NCBI GenBank assembly: GCA_016845345.1
Contig: JAERSV010000082.1
Coordinates: 1-56,608, forward strand
DNA: 56,608 nt
From: Methanobacteriota archaeon
GTDB lineage: Archaea > Thermoplasmatota > Poseidoniia > Poseidoniales > Thalassarchaeaceae
Direction: 5' to 3'
Made by a program: the position numbers and the translations under genes. Shown piece after piece: positions 34,684 to 44,145 of the stretch. The number at the start of each line of letters is the position of its first letter. Positions within the stretch are counted from its first letter, which is position 1. The notes beneath the pieces were generated by a model. It made no database searches. It saw nothing but the letters and a program-made list of their open reading frames with translations, and was not told the DNA's origin.

Positions 34684-36561
34684 ATGTCTACTGAAAATAA
34701 TGGTTGGAACCCTGAGCAACCAGGTCACTTATTGCTTCATCAATTACGTTCAGAAATCCAAGAAAATGGCACATTATCGCAAGAAAGAATTGGTGAGATA
34801 GCCTTACAATACGGCACTACGCCCTCGAAGGTTAGAGGAGCAATTGGGTATTACAGCGAACTAAAACAAGAGAACCACACTGTGAGGGTCTGCATTGGTG
34901 AGTCATGTCGCGCAAAAGGGTCTCAAAATACTATTTCACTTCTTGAGAAAGAAGGAAAGGTCGTAGGAAAACTGCACTGTGCAGGCTTATGTCCAACAGG
35001 AGTCGCTGTACTCTATGATGACAACGCTAATTCCTTTAAATCCCAGATCGGAGATGGTTTGCAATTGTATCTCAGTTGTGATAGCGGATCAGTAGCATTG
35101 GGTGCAGAAGATATTGCTGAAGAATTGATTGGAAATGAGTCAAATATTTTCTCCTTGACTAGAACAGGAAGCAGGGGCTTGTATCACCTTGAACCCCTGT
35201 TAGAAGTTGATATTGAGGGTTCGAGGCATGGATTTGGGCCGCTATCACCTACTGATGTCTCCGCCGTATTAAATTCTATAATTGATGGTAAACCTCAAAC
35301 TCATCCTCTTCACCTTGGAGAGATTGAAAAGCATCCTGAAATGGCAAACCAACAAAGATTTGCTATGGCACGATTAGGTATTTGTAATCCAACCGATTTC
35401 AAATCCCAACAAGCCATTGGTGCTTACGCGGGATTAAGCAAAGCAGAATCCGATGGCCCAGAAGCAGTCCTTTCCGCTTTGGAATCTGCTGGGCTGAGGG
35501 GCCGGGGCGGGGCTGGATTCCCAACTCACTTCAAGTGGGCAGCAGCGGCCCGCGAAAATGATACAATCAAACATGTAGTCGCAAACGCAGACGAGGGCGA
35601 TGCAGGAACCTTCATTGATAGGATGATAATGGAAGGGGACCCTCATTCATTAATTGAAGGAATGGTAATCTGTGCACTCACAATTGGTGCTACAGATGGG
35701 TGGGTGTATTTGCGAAGTGAATATCCTGATGCCAAGCAGACTCTTCAAACTGCGATTGATTCCGCCCGTGATGAAGGCATACTCGGTCCAAATTTTGACA
35801 TCACAATTGCAGTTGGCGCTGGTTCTTATGTTTGTGGAGAAGAAACAGCACTGCTCGAAAGCCTTGAAGGCAAGCGTGGCGAGGTGCGAGCCCGCCCTCC
35901 ATACCCTGCCCAAGAAGGATTATTTGGCCACCCAACAATCGTCAATAACGTTCTCACTTTTGCACTAGTATCATCAATAATGAGGGAGGGTGCAGATACT
36001 TACGGAGCAATTGGAACTGAATCTAGCAAGGGCACTGTAGTTGCTCAATTAGTGGGTGACACTCAGAAGCCAACTTGTGTTGAAGTGCCATTTGGAGGCA
36101 CAGTCAAGGAGTTATTTGAAACCCATTCTTCACTTGAAGGAGTGACAGCCGTGCAAGTTGGCGGACCCCTTGGTTCGGTCTTCAAAACTGAGGATTTAGA
36201 AGATATTGAACTTTCATTTGAAGGTTTAACAAATGCCGGTGGGATTTTGGGTCACGGTGGTTTTGTTTGTTATGGCTCCGAATTCGATCCACGTTCAGAA
36301 GTTATTGACTGGATGACATTTTTCCGAGACGAAAGTTGCGGCAAATGTACACCATGCCGTATTGGTACTCAAAGAGCTCTAGAACTGTTGCAAAGAATTG
36401 GTACAGATGAAGAAAAACCCGGGGATAGAGATTTGCTAAATGACCTAGATGATGTGATGACTTCCACTTCTTTGTGTGCTTTAGGGGGTTTGGCAATGAA
36501 CCCAGTACGTTCTTCAATGACACTCTGGCCTGATGCTTTTGGAGGTGTAAGCAATGAGTGA
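34684..36561 (+). CDS. NAD-linked formate dehydrogenase, NuoE-NuoF fused subunit
   Basis: Passes electrons from the catalytic subunit to NAD. 625 residues from ATG 34684, with GAGGTGA at 34673-34679. The N-terminal ~130 residues are NuoE-like, with 2Fe-2S cysteines in RVCIGESCRAKG and HCAGLCPTG. The rest is NuoF-like: FMN site LRGRGGAGFPTHFKW, NAD site NADEGDAGTFIDR, GAGSYVCGEETALLESLEG, and the 4Fe-4S motif DESCGKCTPCRIGT plus a later Cys. In FdsABG enzymes these are separate subunits (FdsG and FdsB); here they are fused. The gene overlaps the next by eight bases (ATG at 36554 inside its 3' end), indicating coupling. Confidence 0.93.
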   Translation: MSTENNGWNPEQPGHLLLHQLRSEIQENGTLSQERIGEIALQYGTTPSKVRGAIGYYSELKQENHTVRVCIGESCRAKGSQNTISLLEKEGKVVGKLHCAGLCPTGVAVLYDDNANSFKSQIGDGLQLYLSCDSGSVALGAEDIAEELIGNESNIFSLTRTGSRGLYHLEPLLEVDIEGSRHGFGPLSPTDVSAVLNSIIDGKPQTHPLHLGEIEKHPEMANQQRFAMARLGICNPTDFKSQQAIGAYAGLSKAESDGPEAVLSALESAGLRGRGGAGFPTHFKWAAAARENDTIKHVVANADEGDAGTFIDRMIMEGDPHSLIEGMVICALTIGATDGWVYLRSEYPDAKQTLQTAIDSARDEGILGPNFDITIAVGAGSYVCGEETALLESLEGKRGEVRARPPYPAQEGLFGHPTIVNNVLTFALVSSIMREGADTYGAIGTESSKGTVVAQLVGDTQKPTCVEVPFGGTVKELFETHSSLEGVTAVQVGGPLGSVFKTEDLEDIELSFEGLTNAGGILGHGGFVCYGSEFDPRSEVIDWMTFFRDESCGKCTPCRIGTQRALELLQRIGTDEEKPGDRDLLNDLDDVMTSTSLCALGGLAMNPVRSSMTLWPDAFGGVSNE

Positions 36562-39253
36562 CACCTTTTCCATGTCCATTAACGGCCAGAATATGTTTGG
36601 CCAGCAAGGCCAAACGGTCATGGAAGTCGCTAGAGATAATGGAATAAGTATTCCCAGTTTATGCGATTCTCCACATCTGAAATCTTTTGGTTCTTGCAGA
36701 TTGTGTGTAATTGAAATTGATGGACAAGCTGGTACTCCTTCGTCTTGTACAACCCCTGCTCGAGAAGGGATGGATGTAAGCACAAATTCTGAGCGGTTAT
36801 GGAATCTGAGGCGTGGGATCACTGAATTGTATGTAAGTGAACACCCACTTGACTGTTTAACATGTACAGCAAATGGTGATTGTGAATTACAAGATATTGC
36901 AGGTGAAGTCGGGTTAAGGGACATCAGATTTGACAATACTCCCGATTGCCAAGATGTACCCATTGATAGGTCAAATCCGTTCTTCTCCTTTGATGCTAGC
37001 AAGTGTATTGTTTGTTCGAGATGTGTTCGTGCTTGTGATGATATCCAAGCCACACACGCCTTGTCTATAGATGGGAGAGGCTTCTTCAGCAGAATTATTG
37101 CGGGGGCAGATGTCCCATTCATGGCATCGGATTGTGTCTCCTGTGGGGCTTGTGTAGATGAATGCCCAGTAGGTGCTCTTGAGGATACAGTTGAGAGGTC
37201 TTATGGTATTCCTGATACTTGGGTTCGAACAACTTGTGCATTCTGTGGAGTCGGTTGCCAATTTGATGCTGGAACAAAGGGTGGAAAATTAGTGACAATG
37301 AAACCAGCAGCAGATTCACCGGTGAATCAGGGTCACTCTTGTGTCAAAGGTAGATTTGCATCTGCTTATGTACATCATTCAGATAGACTAAAATCGCCAA
37401 TGATTCGAGAGTCAACAGATGAAGAATTCCGTGAAGTCAATTGGGATGAAGCGTATTCTTTTATTTCAGAGAAATTACAATCAACTAAGGAACAATACGG
37501 ACCTGATTCAATTGGGATTATTACCTCTTCACGGTCTACAAATGAGTTGAATTACCTCGGTTCTAAATTTATGAGGGCTGTAATAGGTACGAATAACGTA
37601 GATAATTGTGCTAGAGTTTGCCATTCTGCAACTGTTAAAGGAATGATGACTGTATTTGGTGCGGGTGCAGGAACCAATAGTCTTGGTGATATTGATGTAA
37701 CAGATTTACTTCTCGCATCTGGTTGCAATCCAATTCATGGTCACCCGGTCACGGGGTCACGCATTAGAAGGGCTCGAAAACGCGGTATGGGATTGATTGT
37801 GGCTGACCCTAAAGAGACAGAAATTGCAAAAATGGCGGATATCCACTTGCAGTTGAGGCCGGGTACAAACGTTGCGTTGTATCAAGGCCTCGCACACGTA
37901 ATCATTCGTGACAACTTGCAGGCAAGCGACGAGTGGATGAATGACCGCACTGAAAATCTTGAACCATTCAAGCAAATGGTGAGTGAAATGACGCCAAGAG
38001 TTTGTGAAGAAATTACTACAGTTCCAGCAGAAACAATAGAAGCAGCAGCAAGAATGTATGCATCTGCTGAAACGGCAATGTCTGTGCATGGCTTAGGGAT
38101 GACAGAGCACAGCCATGGTTCAGAGGGTGTGATGGCTCTCTCCAGTTTAGCACTCTTAACTGGTAATGTCGGGAAGCCAGGAACTGGAATTAATCCATTG
38201 CGAGGTCAAAACAATGTACAGGGCTCTTGTGACATGGGCGCGTTACCAAATGTTTTGACAAATTATCAACCTGTGACTGACGATAAAGTTAGAAAAGAAT
38301 TCGAAAATTCATGGGGGGTTAAGTTAGCGGCAGAGCCCGGTTTAACTTATCCAGAAATGATAGATAATTCGTTAGAAGAAAAGTTCCATGCATTGTATAT
38401 GATAGGTTCTGACATTGCTCACACTGACCCAGATAATTCAAGAGTCCAAGATGGTTTATCCAAACTTGATTTGTTAATAGTGCAGGATATTTTCCATTGC
38501 GAGTCAGCAAATTTTGCTCACGTAATCCTCCCAGCAGCATCCTTCTTAGAATCTGATGGTACATACACTAATGGAGAAAGGCGAGTGCAGAGAATTAGAA
38601 AGGCGATTGAACCACCAGGTCTTGCAAAGCAAGATTGGCTCATAGTTGCAGAATTGGCCGAATATATGGGGCATCCGATAATTTCCTCACCTAATGTTTC
38701 AGATATTTGGGATGAATTAGCGAGTTTAACACCTAATTTTAGAGGAATTTCTTATGCTAGACTGGAAAGTGCTGAAGCGGTACAATGGCCAGCACCAAGT
38801 GTTGACCACCCCGGAACAAATGTGATGCACATAGAGGAGTTCTCACGTGGGTTGGGTAACTTTTCCGCGCCTGAATTCGCAGAACCAAATGAGCAAGCCT
38901 CAGATGATTATCCATTCATATTAGTTACAGGGAGAAATATTTTCCACTACAACTCTGGTACTCAAACTAGACGCACAGGATTGAACCAATTTTTGGATAC
39001 CGATTTACTAGAGATGCATCCCCAAGATGCAGATAGGCTAGGGTTTTCTGATGGCGATGAAGTCATGCTTGCTAGCCCTAGAAATAAAATAAAAATGATT
39101 CTTAAACTAAGTGATGAAGTTCGGGTTGGGAATCTGTTTACAACATTCCACTTCCCTGATGTGGGAGTTAACTCAGTTCTCAGTTCTTCTGCTGACAAAC
39201 TAACCAAATGTCCTGAATATAAGGTACAAGCAGTCGCAATTTTACCTGCTTAA
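36554..39253 (+). CDS. fdhA: NAD-linked formate dehydrogenase, catalytic subunit (FdhA/FdsA-like)
   Basis: Oxidises formate to CO2 at a bis-MGD molybdenum or tungsten centre. 899 residues. The N-terminus is NuoG-like: 2Fe-2S in SLCDSPHLKSFGSCRLC, a His/Cys cluster in HPLDCLTCTANGDCELQ, and two 4Fe-4S motifs (CIVCSRCVRACD; CVSCGACVDECPVGAL). The molybdopterin part starts with TTCAFCGVGCQFD. The metal ligand is Cys356 in NCARVCHSATV, followed by the catalytic His357; the conserved Arg is in NPLRGQNNVQG near 550. These residues are those of true formate dehydrogenases. Cysteine, not selenocysteine, is encoded. Works with the fused NuoEF subunit upstream and FdhD. Confidence 0.93.
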   Translation: MSDTFSMSINGQNMFGQQGQTVMEVARDNGISIPSLCDSPHLKSFGSCRLCVIEIDGQAGTPSSCTTPAREGMDVSTNSERLWNLRRGITELYVSEHPLDCLTCTANGDCELQDIAGEVGLRDIRFDNTPDCQDVPIDRSNPFFSFDASKCIVCSRCVRACDDIQATHALSIDGRGFFSRIIAGADVPFMASDCVSCGACVDECPVGALEDTVERSYGIPDTWVRTTCAFCGVGCQFDAGTKGGKLVTMKPAADSPVNQGHSCVKGRFASAYVHHSDRLKSPMIRESTDEEFREVNWDEAYSFISEKLQSTKEQYGPDSIGIITSSRSTNELNYLGSKFMRAVIGTNNVDNCARVCHSATVKGMMTVFGAGAGTNSLGDIDVTDLLLASGCNPIHGHPVTGSRIRRARKRGMGLIVADPKETEIAKMADIHLQLRPGTNVALYQGLAHVIIRDNLQASDEWMNDRTENLEPFKQMVSEMTPRVCEEITTVPAETIEAAARMYASAETAMSVHGLGMTEHSHGSEGVMALSSLALLTGNVGKPGTGINPLRGQNNVQGSCDMGALPNVLTNYQPVTDDKVRKEFENSWGVKLAAEPGLTYPEMIDNSLEEKFHALYMIGSDIAHTDPDNSRVQDGLSKLDLLIVQDIFHCESANFAHVILPAASFLESDGTYTNGERRVQRIRKAIEPPGLAKQDWLIVAELAEYMGHPIISSPNVSDIWDELASLTPNFRGISYARLESAEAVQWPAPSVDHPGTNVMHIEEFSRGLGNFSAPEFAEPNEQASDDYPFILVTGRNIFHYNSGTQTRRTGLNQFLDTDLLEMHPQDADRLGFSDGDEVMLASPRNKIKMILKLSDEVRVGNLFTTFHFPDVGVNSVLSSSADKLTKCPEYKVQAVAILPA

Positions 39254-39282
39254 ATTAAAAATTAATTAATTAATTTCTAAGC
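39248..39282. terminator. AT-rich inverted repeat at a convergent junction
   Basis: GCTTA and TAAGC arms (39248-39252 and 39278-39282) enclose TTAATTAA-type palindromic sequence. Both convergent stops (fdhA TAA 39251-39253; TPR gene TAA 39270-39272) lie inside. The T/A tracts on both strands suit archaeal U-tract termination in both directions. Confidence 0.45.
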
Positions 39283-41783
39283 CTTGATAGGCGTTTAAGT
39301 TTCTTTTCTTGTTCTTTAAGAAGTAACTTGCACCGGCGAATTTGTTCCTTTGCCATCTTAGCGTGATCTCCTTCAAGTGGGCTAATTCGCTTTTCAGACA
39401 TGCCTTGTTCAAAGCATTTTATTGCATCAGCATAGCGTTCAACCTCTGCATATGCTGTTCCCATATTGTAGAGTGTTGCTCCTGTTACTCCAGAAGGGTT
39501 GATTTTCATTGCTTCGTGATAAGCGTCAATGCAGTCGCTAAAATTCTTGAGATAGTAAAATGCATTACCTCTAGCATTTAATAATCTTACAACCATTTCA
39601 TCATCATTCACAAATGTTGGTAGTGCCCGGTCAAAACAAGCCAGAGCTTCGGTGTATTTTTCTTCAGTTAGAAGCGTGAGTCCTTTGTTATACCACTGGA
39701 CATCTTGATTTGAAATAGAACTGCTGTCAATTTTTCCCGAACCTAATATTTCAGGGGCGGGCGTATTTGTTGCAACATCAAGAGCGGCCTTCGCTAGGTT
39801 GACTTCAGGCGCTGGTTCTTCTTGTACAACCGGTTCCGGTTCAGGTGTTGTATCGAGGATTTCTTCTGCAGCAATTACCTGTTCTGCAGTTTGTTCTTCT
39901 TCCTCTGTGATAGGTTCTGATGTCTCTACGGATTCTGCTGGCGAATCAACGTCTGCCCAAGGGTCATCCCCCCAGGGGTCATCATCTGCAATTTCTTCGG
40001 GCTTAGGCTCCTCTACAATTTGTTGTGGCTCTTCAATTGGTGTTTCAACTTCAGGTTCTGCCACTGGTTCGGGTTCTTGTACCTGCTCTGGCTCGGCGTG
40101 TGCCTCGACTTGCGGTTCACTAACCTCTAATGTGGGGGTGGTTTCCCCAGTAAGTGAGGCGATTTTTGTTCTACATTTCTCTGCAGTCACTTGGTCTCCA
40201 GCGGCTATGAATGTTTTACGCATGCCAACCCACAATTCAGGGTTATCACGGTCAGTTTCGATTAAAGATCTCCAGGCCTTCACTGCTTCAGGGTAAGACC
40301 CAGACAAAGTCATGGCCCTAGCGCGGAGTTTGACATTTTCTATAGCACCATCATCAGGAATAAACTTCAGGGCTTCGGAGGCCAATTCGGGTCCTTCGGG
40401 TATCGTAGTTGGGATTTCTGTTGCCATCTCCAATACCTCACCCTCTCCTTCAGCGATAGCGATTAAGATGCCAGCAAAAGTTGGGCCACCTGCATGATTT
40501 GGCTCATGTGAAAGCAAGGATCTCCAAGATTCAATCGCTAAGGATAGTGAACCATTAGCGGTGTGAATTTCAGCGAGTGCGGCTGATGCTTTGGTGTAAT
40601 CAGGACGAAGTCCTAAGGCAGCATCAAAGCATGTGACTGCAGTTTCTTCGTGGTCATTTCTCCGGTGCAACGCACCGAGATTATACCATGATGCGGCATC
40701 TGTATTATCCAGATCAAGTGCGTAAGTAAAGGCATCAATTGCATTTTCAATAAGTGACAATCGAGCCATAGAGGCAGCAGCTACTCTCCATGCTCTAGGA
40801 TGTTCTGCGGCTTCATTGTGTAGTAAATACCGAAGGAGTTCTAATCCCTGTTCAGGCTCATTTTGTTTAATCAAATTTGCCGCTTGTTCAACAATTGCAT
40901 CCAAATCAATAGGTGGTGCTACAACAGGCTCTTCAATCACCGGAGGAGCGGGCTCGGGCTCAACTATTTGAGCAGGAGTTTGTACGACAGGAGCAGGCTC
41001 TGTTTCAACTATTGGGGCAGGCTCTTCTACTACCGGAGCGGCTTGAACAACATCAGTTTCAATGACCGTCTGCTGTGCGGGTGGTCCTTGGTCAGCAATA
41101 CGCGCTAAATCCGGGTGTGAGGGGAACGATTTCAAGGCTTTATGAGCGAAGATTGCGGCTTCCGAACCTTTTCCTGTCCTGTCGAGTAGCACCGCAAGAT
41201 TAGCAGCTGCAGGACCATGGTCTGATTGCATATCCAAACAAACTTTGAATGCTTTTGTGGCTTCTTCAACTTGTCCACCCATTTCATGAATGACCCCTCT
41301 GTTGAACCAAGCCATCGCATTACTGGGGTCGGCGCTAATTACTCTGTTGAATATCTTGAGGGCCTGTTGTTCCCGCCCTTCAGATACTAGTAATTCCCCT
41401 TGAGTAATTAGTGATTCTAAATCCTCTTCTTCATCATCAAAATCTTGTTGTTTAGTCTGTTGGGGTGCATCACTGCTCATTTTGTCTTTGACTTTTTCAA
41501 CAGCATCTGACCCTGCTTGTTTTACATTTGTAAACACCGGTACAACATGGTCACCAATTTGTTGACTTACTTTTTGAACAGACCCTACAAGGTCCCCATC
41601 AACAGATACAGCGTCTCTTACTTCTGACTCTACCTTTTGGACAATTTCTGTGACCTTTTCTTTAACTTGAGTGATTTTTGAAGGCACCCCATATAGGTCT
41701 CCATCACATGCAGGACATACTGCTTCTAGCCCATCTAATTGATGCTCACAGTGGGGGCAATTTTCATGTCCATGTTCAGCCAT
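39270..41783 (-). CDS. Zinc-ribbon TPR-repeat protein
   Basis: About 837 residues from ATG 41783; GTG 41792 is in frame. The N-terminus has a zinc ribbon with CPHC and CPAC near residues 10-30. A helical region follows (about 40-110), then blocks of TPR repeats (about 135-225, 305-560, 690-820), with Glu/Pro/Val-rich linkers between (about 230-300 and 575-690). Motifs such as AMAWFNRGVIHEMGG and AASWYNLGALHRRND are classic TPR. No membrane helix. Likely a scaffold for protein complexes; the ribbon may bind nucleic acid or another protein. It is convergent with fdhA and has no recognisable partner gene. Confidence 0.85.
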   Translation of the reverse strand: MAEHGHENCPHCEHQLDGLEAVCPACDGDLYGVPSKITQVKEKVTEIVQKVESEVRDAVSVDGDLVGSVQKVSQQIGDHVVPVFTNVKQAGSDAVEKVKDKMSSDAPQQTKQQDFDDEEEDLESLITQGELLVSEGREQQALKIFNRVISADPSNAMAWFNRGVIHEMGGQVEEATKAFKVCLDMQSDHGPAAANLAVLLDRTGKGSEAAIFAHKALKSFPSHPDLARIADQGPPAQQTVIETDVVQAAPVVEEPAPIVETEPAPVVQTPAQIVEPEPAPPVIEEPVVAPPIDLDAIVEQAANLIKQNEPEQGLELLRYLLHNEAAEHPRAWRVAAASMARLSLIENAIDAFTYALDLDNTDAASWYNLGALHRRNDHEETAVTCFDAALGLRPDYTKASAALAEIHTANGSLSLAIESWRSLLSHEPNHAGGPTFAGILIAIAEGEGEVLEMATEIPTTIPEGPELASEALKFIPDDGAIENVKLRARAMTLSGSYPEAVKAWRSLIETDRDNPELWVGMRKTFIAAGDQVTAEKCRTKIASLTGETTPTLEVSEPQVEAHAEPEQVQEPEPVAEPEVETPIEEPQQIVEEPKPEEIADDDPWGDDPWADVDSPAESVETSEPITEEEEQTAEQVIAAEEILDTTPEPEPVVQEEPAPEVNLAKAALDVATNTPAPEILGSGKIDSSSISNQDVQWYNKGLTLLTEEKYTEALACFDRALPTFVNDDEMVVRLLNARGNAFYYLKNFSDCIDAYHEAMKINPSGVTGATLYNMGTAYAEVERYADAIKCFEQGMSEKRISPLEGDHAKMAKEQIRRCKLLLKEQEKKLKRLSRLRN

Positions 41784-41937
41784 ACGTTCCACTCAGACTG
41801 CGACCCGTAAGTGTCACGGATAAGTGTTCGGTGTTATAGTACAATAAATAATCAATAATTCTTAATCGTATTTCGCATTGATATCCATTTTTTAGAGCAT
41901 AGAGAATACTAAATTATGTTGTCGTATAGATGATTAA

Positions 41938-43257
41938 TCAGACTGCCCCTGATTCAACGAGTGATTCTAAGTGTTCTACCGAACGCTTCGCCGCGGCCGC
42001 GACGTTCGAATCCTCATCTTGCATCGCATTAGCGAGGACTGGTACAACAGCGGGAAACGGATATCTGGCTAGAATTTCTACTGCCAATCTTCGAATAGAA
42101 GCAGATTCATCTCTCGCCGCAATTAGAACTACCTCCATAGCCTCCTCTCCAGAAAAGTTGGAAAATTGCTTGAGCGCGGAATAACGAACCTCAAGATTAT
42201 CGTCGAGCAAACCTTGTTTTAACAGCGGAATATCAGAGGGGTGTGAACTTCTGCCAATTGCTTGATGGGCAAATTTCCTAACACCCGAATCTGAATCTTT
42301 TATCGCTTCTGAGAGAATTTCGTTGGCAACAGAATCTTCTAAACGACCTAAGGCTGTCACACAACCTCTTCTGACAAGTGGGTTTTCATGGCGAATTCCT
42401 GTGATTAAAGAATCAAAATGTCCTATCATTACTAATGAGGCAGTTGCTGCAGTGTGAAGTTCATCTTCTGCTAAAATCTCGACTAAAGGTGGTGCGCCTT
42501 TGAAGTCTCCAATCATGCCTAAAGCCTCTATCATCTGAGTTCTACTGCCAATATCATTACTACCATCAGATGCAAGTTCAGCAAGTTTTGTGGTGGCTCT
42601 ATAACCCAGTCTGAAAGCCATTTCTGGGTCTTTACCAGCAACGGCAACACCTTCTTGAATAGTTTGATTAATGCCAACAATGCGAATTACCGTTTGTATA
42701 ATCATATAATCAATTGATAAGAGAATAAACATCACAAGATGTCTTCCTCCCGATGCATTGAGTGTGACTCCAGAGATATGGACACCATATACCTCTGACC
42801 AATCAAGGAATGACCGAAATAGTAGGTCAAGCCCAAATAAACCCCATGTTTTCCAAGTAGAACCATCTGGTACGTCAAACAAGTCAAACAATGAGTGTGA
42901 AGTTTGTAATAACATCGGGACAAGAAGGACCATCTGTACTGCTGCGAATGCTGCTGTGATTCTCAAATCAGGTAAATTATCGGGATTCGCATCTTCTAAT
43001 TTTTTTGCAATCCTGGCTCTTAAAGATTCATTTTGAGCCCATGCCCTTCCAACCGCTAAGACTCCAATATATCCAACCCAAAGAGTGACAAAAGCGAAAA
43101 TTGTTGGCGCCGAAATTGCCACGAAGTAAATTGCGCTGTAAACAGACAAGAAAAGAAAATGACGAGGAATTGGGTTCACAATAGAAACTCCAAAAATTTT
43201 CGCATAACTTGCAAGGAACTCATCCAATGTGCGAAAGAAGTGTTTCACCCTCTCCAT
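41938..43257 (-). CDS. HEAT-repeat protein with membrane-anchoring N-terminus
   Basis: 439 residues. Residues ~30-75, 100-120 and 165-190 are hydrophobic helices. From about 210 to 430 come HEAT/PBS-lyase-type repeats (ATASLVMIGHFDSLITGIRH, VRRGCVTALGRLEDSVANEIL, VRKFAHQAIGRSSHPSDIPLL, VRYSALKQFSN). The ATG follows GAGGGTATCAA. Such repeats bind proteins; a membrane-tethered docking platform is the likely role. No enzyme residues seen. The 145-base gap between it and the TPR gene (same strand) is AT-rich and holds no recognisable gene. Confidence 0.83.
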   Translation of the reverse strand: MERVKHFFRTLDEFLASYAKIFGVSIVNPIPRHFLFLSVYSAIYFVAISAPTIFAFVTLWVGYIGVLAVGRAWAQNESLRARIAKKLEDANPDNLPDLRITAAFAAVQMVLLVPMLLQTSHSLFDLFDVPDGSTWKTWGLFGLDLLFRSFLDWSEVYGVHISGVTLNASGGRHLVMFILLSIDYMIIQTVIRIVGINQTIQEGVAVAGKDPEMAFRLGYRATTKLAELASDGSNDIGSRTQMIEALGMIGDFKGAPPLVEILAEDELHTAATASLVMIGHFDSLITGIRHENPLVRRGCVTALGRLEDSVANEILSEAIKDSDSGVRKFAHQAIGRSSHPSDIPLLKQGLLDDNLEVRYSALKQFSNFSGEEAMEVVLIAARDESASIRRLAVEILARYPFPAVVPVLANAMQDEDSNVAAAAKRSVEHLESLVESGAV

Positions 43258-43457
43258 TTGATACCCTCAAAGATGCCACGCATCTTGTTTACCCTTTGAT
43301 GGTTTCAGCAGAAAAAATAGTTTTCTCGTGATTTTGTTACCATGTATTCACCCCCGCATGAGCCATTGGAGTCTCACAACCTAAGAGTACGTAAGAAAAA
43401 CACAGTGTTCAATCCTAATGCCCAATATCATAAACATCTGCCCCGCCACAAGAAAAT

Positions 43458-43622
43458 ATGCCACCGGGTTGGTACATATTGTTACTAGTCTGCGCCCTTT
43501 GTGGTGCAGGTGTGTGGTATATCTCAAATTTTACCCAAAAAGTTGAGTGGCTCAGATTACTTGCAGGAATTGGCATTTGCTCTATGTTAGCCTTAGTGAT
43601 TTGGACTTGGCAAATTATCTAG
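43458..43622 (+). CDS. Small membrane protein (54 aa)
   Basis: ATG 43458 to TAG 43620-43622, reading MPPGWYILLLVCALCGAGVW and onward. Two hydrophobic segments (about 5-22 and 34-54) leave little else, so it is a small two-helix membrane protein. The stop overlaps the ribosome site (AGGTGG, 43621-43626) of the next gene, whose ATG is at 43631, so the two are likely coupled. No family recognised. Confidence 0.6.
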   Translation: MPPGWYILLLVCALCGAGVWYISNFTQKVEWLRLLAGIGICSMLALVIWTWQII

Positions 43623-43630
43623 GTGGTACA

Positions 43631-44137
43631 ATGTCTGAATTGAAGGGTAGTGGTGATGAGAGAGAATCTAGTTTGGCGGGTTCCTTCCCAGTCCGTGCAC
43701 CTGTTTGGTGGGGCCGGAGAGGGGAAAGTAGACCACATCCGAATTTACCAGGAGTTTCGGGGCGATTTATTCTATTGTGTCACTCTAAATCTTTTCGTCG
43801 ATTTGAAGGTTTTTTAGCAAAATTATTGCGCGCTCCAAGAGACCTTCGTCGCCCACTTGATGAAATGAATAGCCTGCTTTGGGAATTGAGTAATGGGCAT
43901 CGCAATTTTGAAGAAATAGTTTCACTAATGGATGAAACTTTCACTGAACAGATAGCTCCTGCTGCAGAGCGAACCGAAGCCGCTTTGAGATTGTTAGGTG
44001 AGCGTGGTTTTGTACTATTTTCAAAAACAGAATTTGAAGATGTTTGGCCGACAGGTCCTGGAATAGACCCCAACGGGGAGATTATCCAAATAGATGGAGT
44101 AGATACTTCAACGATTGATGGCGATAAAATTGAATAA
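43631..44137 (+). CDS. PqqD-like domain protein
   Basis: 168 residues. The start is ATG 43631, preceded by AGGTGG; the longer open frame to 43547 overlaps the small membrane gene and is unlikely. Residues ~55-135 match the PqqD winged-helix fold: a long linker, LDEMNSLLWELSNGHRNFEEIVSLMDETFT, then TEAALRLLGERGFVLFS. PqqD domains hold peptide substrates for radical-SAM enzymes in PQQ and other peptide-modification systems. No PQQ genes and no adjacent maturase are present, so its partner is elsewhere or its use differs. The N-terminal ~50 residues are basic with a WWGRRGES patch; the tail is acidic. Confidence 0.8.
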   Translation: MSELKGSGDERESSLAGSFPVRAPVWWGRRGESRPHPNLPGVSGRFILLCHSKSFRRFEGFLAKLLRAPRDLRRPLDEMNSLLWELSNGHRNFEEIVSLMDETFTEQIAPAAERTEAALRLLGERGFVLFSKTEFEDVWPTGPGIDPNGEIIQIDGVDTSTIDGDKIE

Positions 44138-44145
44138 TCAATTTT
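44126..44145. terminator. 8-bp perfect hairpin at a convergent junction, holding both stop codons
   Basis: AAAATTGA-ATAA-TCAATTTT. The PqqD-like gene stops at TAA (44135-44137) in the loop, and the convergent surface-protein gene stops at the start of the right arm (44138-44140). A T run follows on the plus strand and the matching run on the minus strand, so a two-way terminator is credible. Confidence 0.5.

Noticed and set aside
39248-39282. AT-rich palindromic sequence as a replication origin
   Set aside because: Only ~35 bases, no origin-recognition-box pattern and no cdc6/orc gene nearby; a terminator at convergent genes explains it better.
39799-40296. Plus-strand open frame rich in Ser/Gly/Cys
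   Set aside because: It is the shadow of the Glu/Pro-rich linker of the TPR protein on the other strand; low-complexity composition and no ribosome site.
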